This document shows, piece by piece, positions 6,407 to 7,016 of a stretch of 7,016 nucleotides of DNA (its first letter is position 1; each line of letters opens with the position of its first letter). This DNA comes from Klebsiella pneumoniae (lineage in GTDB: Bacteria > Pseudomonadota > Gammaproteobacteria > Ga0077536): contig CAMCBY010000220.1 of the NCBI GenBank assembly GCA_945873015.1, positions 1 through 7,016 of the forward strand. The letters run 5' to 3'. The notes under the pieces are model-generated. The model had not been told where the DNA came from, made no database searches, and was given only the letters and a program-made list of their open reading frames with translations. The position numbers were made by a program, and so were the translations under genes.

Positions 6407-6922
6407 TTGAGAATCCTTGATCGATTTTCCCTCGTTGTCCTGTTATCTACCGCCATGTCGTTCACCGCTGCACAGGCGGCGGACTACAAAATCGGTGTGG
6501 TCAATGCACCGCGCATACTTGAGGCCGCGCCTCAGGCTGAGGTTGCTCGTGTCAAACTCGAAAAAGAGTTTGCTGCACGCGATCAGAAGCTGGTGGGTTC
6601 ACAGAAAGATCTGAAAGGTCTTGAGGATCGCATCCAGAAAGACGGTGCGATCATGAGCGAGACCGAGCGCGGCAAGGTCGAGCGCGACATCATGGCCAAG
6701 CGTCGTGATCTGAAGCGCGATACCACGGAGTTCCAGGAAGACGTCAATTTCCGTCGCAACGAGGAAATGGCGATCATCCAGCAGCAGATCGGCGAAGCAA
6801 TCGTCGCGCTGTCCAAGGAACAGGGTTTCGACATGGTGCTGGGCACGGGTGTGGTGTTCGCCAGCGAAAAAGTTGATATCACCGATCAGGTCATTGCTCG
6901 TCTGAAGAAGGGCGGCAAGTAA
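6407..6922 (+). CDS. skp: Periplasmic chaperone Skp (OmpH family)
   Basis: Skp is a trimeric, jellyfish-shaped periplasmic chaperone that holds unfolded outer-membrane proteins on their way to the BAM complex. The product has 171 residues including a signal peptide with charged start MRILDR, hydrophobic core VVLLSTAMS and AQA cleavage after residue 24; the mature length of about 147 is close to the family's usual 140. The first mature strand reads ADYKIGVVNAPRILEAAPQ, the typical opening of OmpH-family proteins. Residues about 43-138 are highly charged and helical, forming the coiled-coil arms. The C-terminal segment GFDMVLGTGVVFASEKVDIT (139-158) followed by VIARLKKGGK returns to the body domain. 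The gene follows bamA, its functional partner, after a 240-bp gap that may hold its own promoter. The rare TTG start may limit translation; that is inference. Confidence 0.95.
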   Translation: MRILDRFSLVVLLSTAMSFTAAQAADYKIGVVNAPRILEAAPQAEVARVKLEKEFAARDQKLVGSQKDLKGLEDRIQKDGAIMSETERGKVERDIMAKRRDLKRDTTEFQEDVNFRRNEEMAIIQQQIGEAIVALSKEQGFDMVLGTGVVFASEKVDITDQVIARLKKGGK

Positions 6923-6937
6923 CCCCGAGCGCTCAAG

Positions 6938-6960
6938 CTGTGCCGTTAATAGCGGCACAG
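6938..6960 (+). terminator. Hairpin after skp, terminator-like but lacking a T-run
   Basis: CTGTGCCG (6938-6945) and CGGCACAG (6953-6960) form a perfect eight-pair stem, extendable by a G-T pair, with a seven-base loop TTAATAG, 15 bases past the skp stop. The sequence after it (TAAGACGTGG) has no T-tract, so efficient intrinsic termination is doubtful. It may instead stabilise the 3' end of the bamA-skp message or partly attenuate expression of the next gene. Confidence 0.45.
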
Positions 6961-7007
6961 TAAGACGTGGTTATGGCGGACTGCTCTACATTGGGGGCCG
7001 GCCGCAT

Positions 7008-7016
7008 ATGAGTCTT
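7008..7016 (+). CDS. Probable start of the next operon gene (three codons; lpxD expected)
   Basis: ATG AGT CTT (Met-Ser-Leu) at the window end is preceded by a G-rich stretch GGGGG at 6993-6997, ten bases upstream, a long but possible Shine-Dalgarno spacing. In proteobacteria with this gene order skp is normally followed by lpxD, the acyltransferase of lipid A synthesis. Three codons cannot confirm this, so the name rests on conserved neighbourhood alone. The other two forward frames offer no start that stays open to the edge. Confidence 0.35.

Noticed and set aside
1..7016. Mobile elements, CRISPR arrays, tRNA or rRNA genes, defence or toxin-antitoxin modules
   Set aside because: No repeat array, transposase motif, terminal inverted repeats or structural RNA sequence was seen; nearly all of the window is filled by a conserved housekeeping operon.

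Overview
This window is a GC-rich chromosomal segment carrying one co-directional (+ strand) envelope-biogenesis operon in the order uppS (3' part), cdsA, dxr, rseP, bamA, skp. At the right edge are three codons of what is probably the next gene; lpxD is expected from conserved gene order but cannot be verified. This order is the classic proteobacterial cluster. The BamA architecture (five POTRA domains, a POTRA3 insert of the WISWFTKDDQY type), an RseP with tandem PDZ domains and a Skp chaperone point to a gammaproteobacterium, or less likely a betaproteobacterium, outside the enterics. I cannot name a genus.

Layout: 1-432 is the C-terminal 143 codons of undecaprenyl diphosphate synthase. 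It is followed by a 46-bp gap and cdsA (479-1297, GTG start, no clear Shine-Dalgarno). cdsA overlaps dxr (1294-2478) by ATGA, and dxr overlaps rseP (2478-3833) by one base (TGATG), so cdsA-dxr-rseP looks translationally coupled. A 41-bp, strikingly AT-rich gap precedes bamA (3875-6166). A 240-bp non-coding stretch (6167-6406) then holds a sigma70-like promoter candidate, a stem-loop and a doubtful small ORF before skp (6407-6922, TTG start with a good Shine-Dalgarno). Downstream of skp, an 8-bp perfect hairpin lies in the 85-bp gap before the probable next start at 7008.

How the genes fit together: dxr feeds the MEP isoprenoid pathway. UppS uses the resulting isoprenoid diphosphates to make the undecaprenyl carrier for peptidoglycan and O-antigen. 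CdsA makes CDP-diacylglycerol for phospholipids. RseP is the site-2 protease that releases sigmaE in response to outer-membrane protein stress. BamA and Skp insert and chaperone those same outer-membrane proteins.

I see no mobile element, CRISPR array, tRNA or rRNA, toxin-antitoxin or defence gene, and no sign of gene transfer. All complete genes look intact with their key residues present. Nothing here looks like a previously undescribed system. The points worth a second look are regulatory or fine-structural: the skp leader, the bamA start, the rare-codon patch at the end of rseP, the short cysteine-free BamA loop L6, and the post-skp hairpin.
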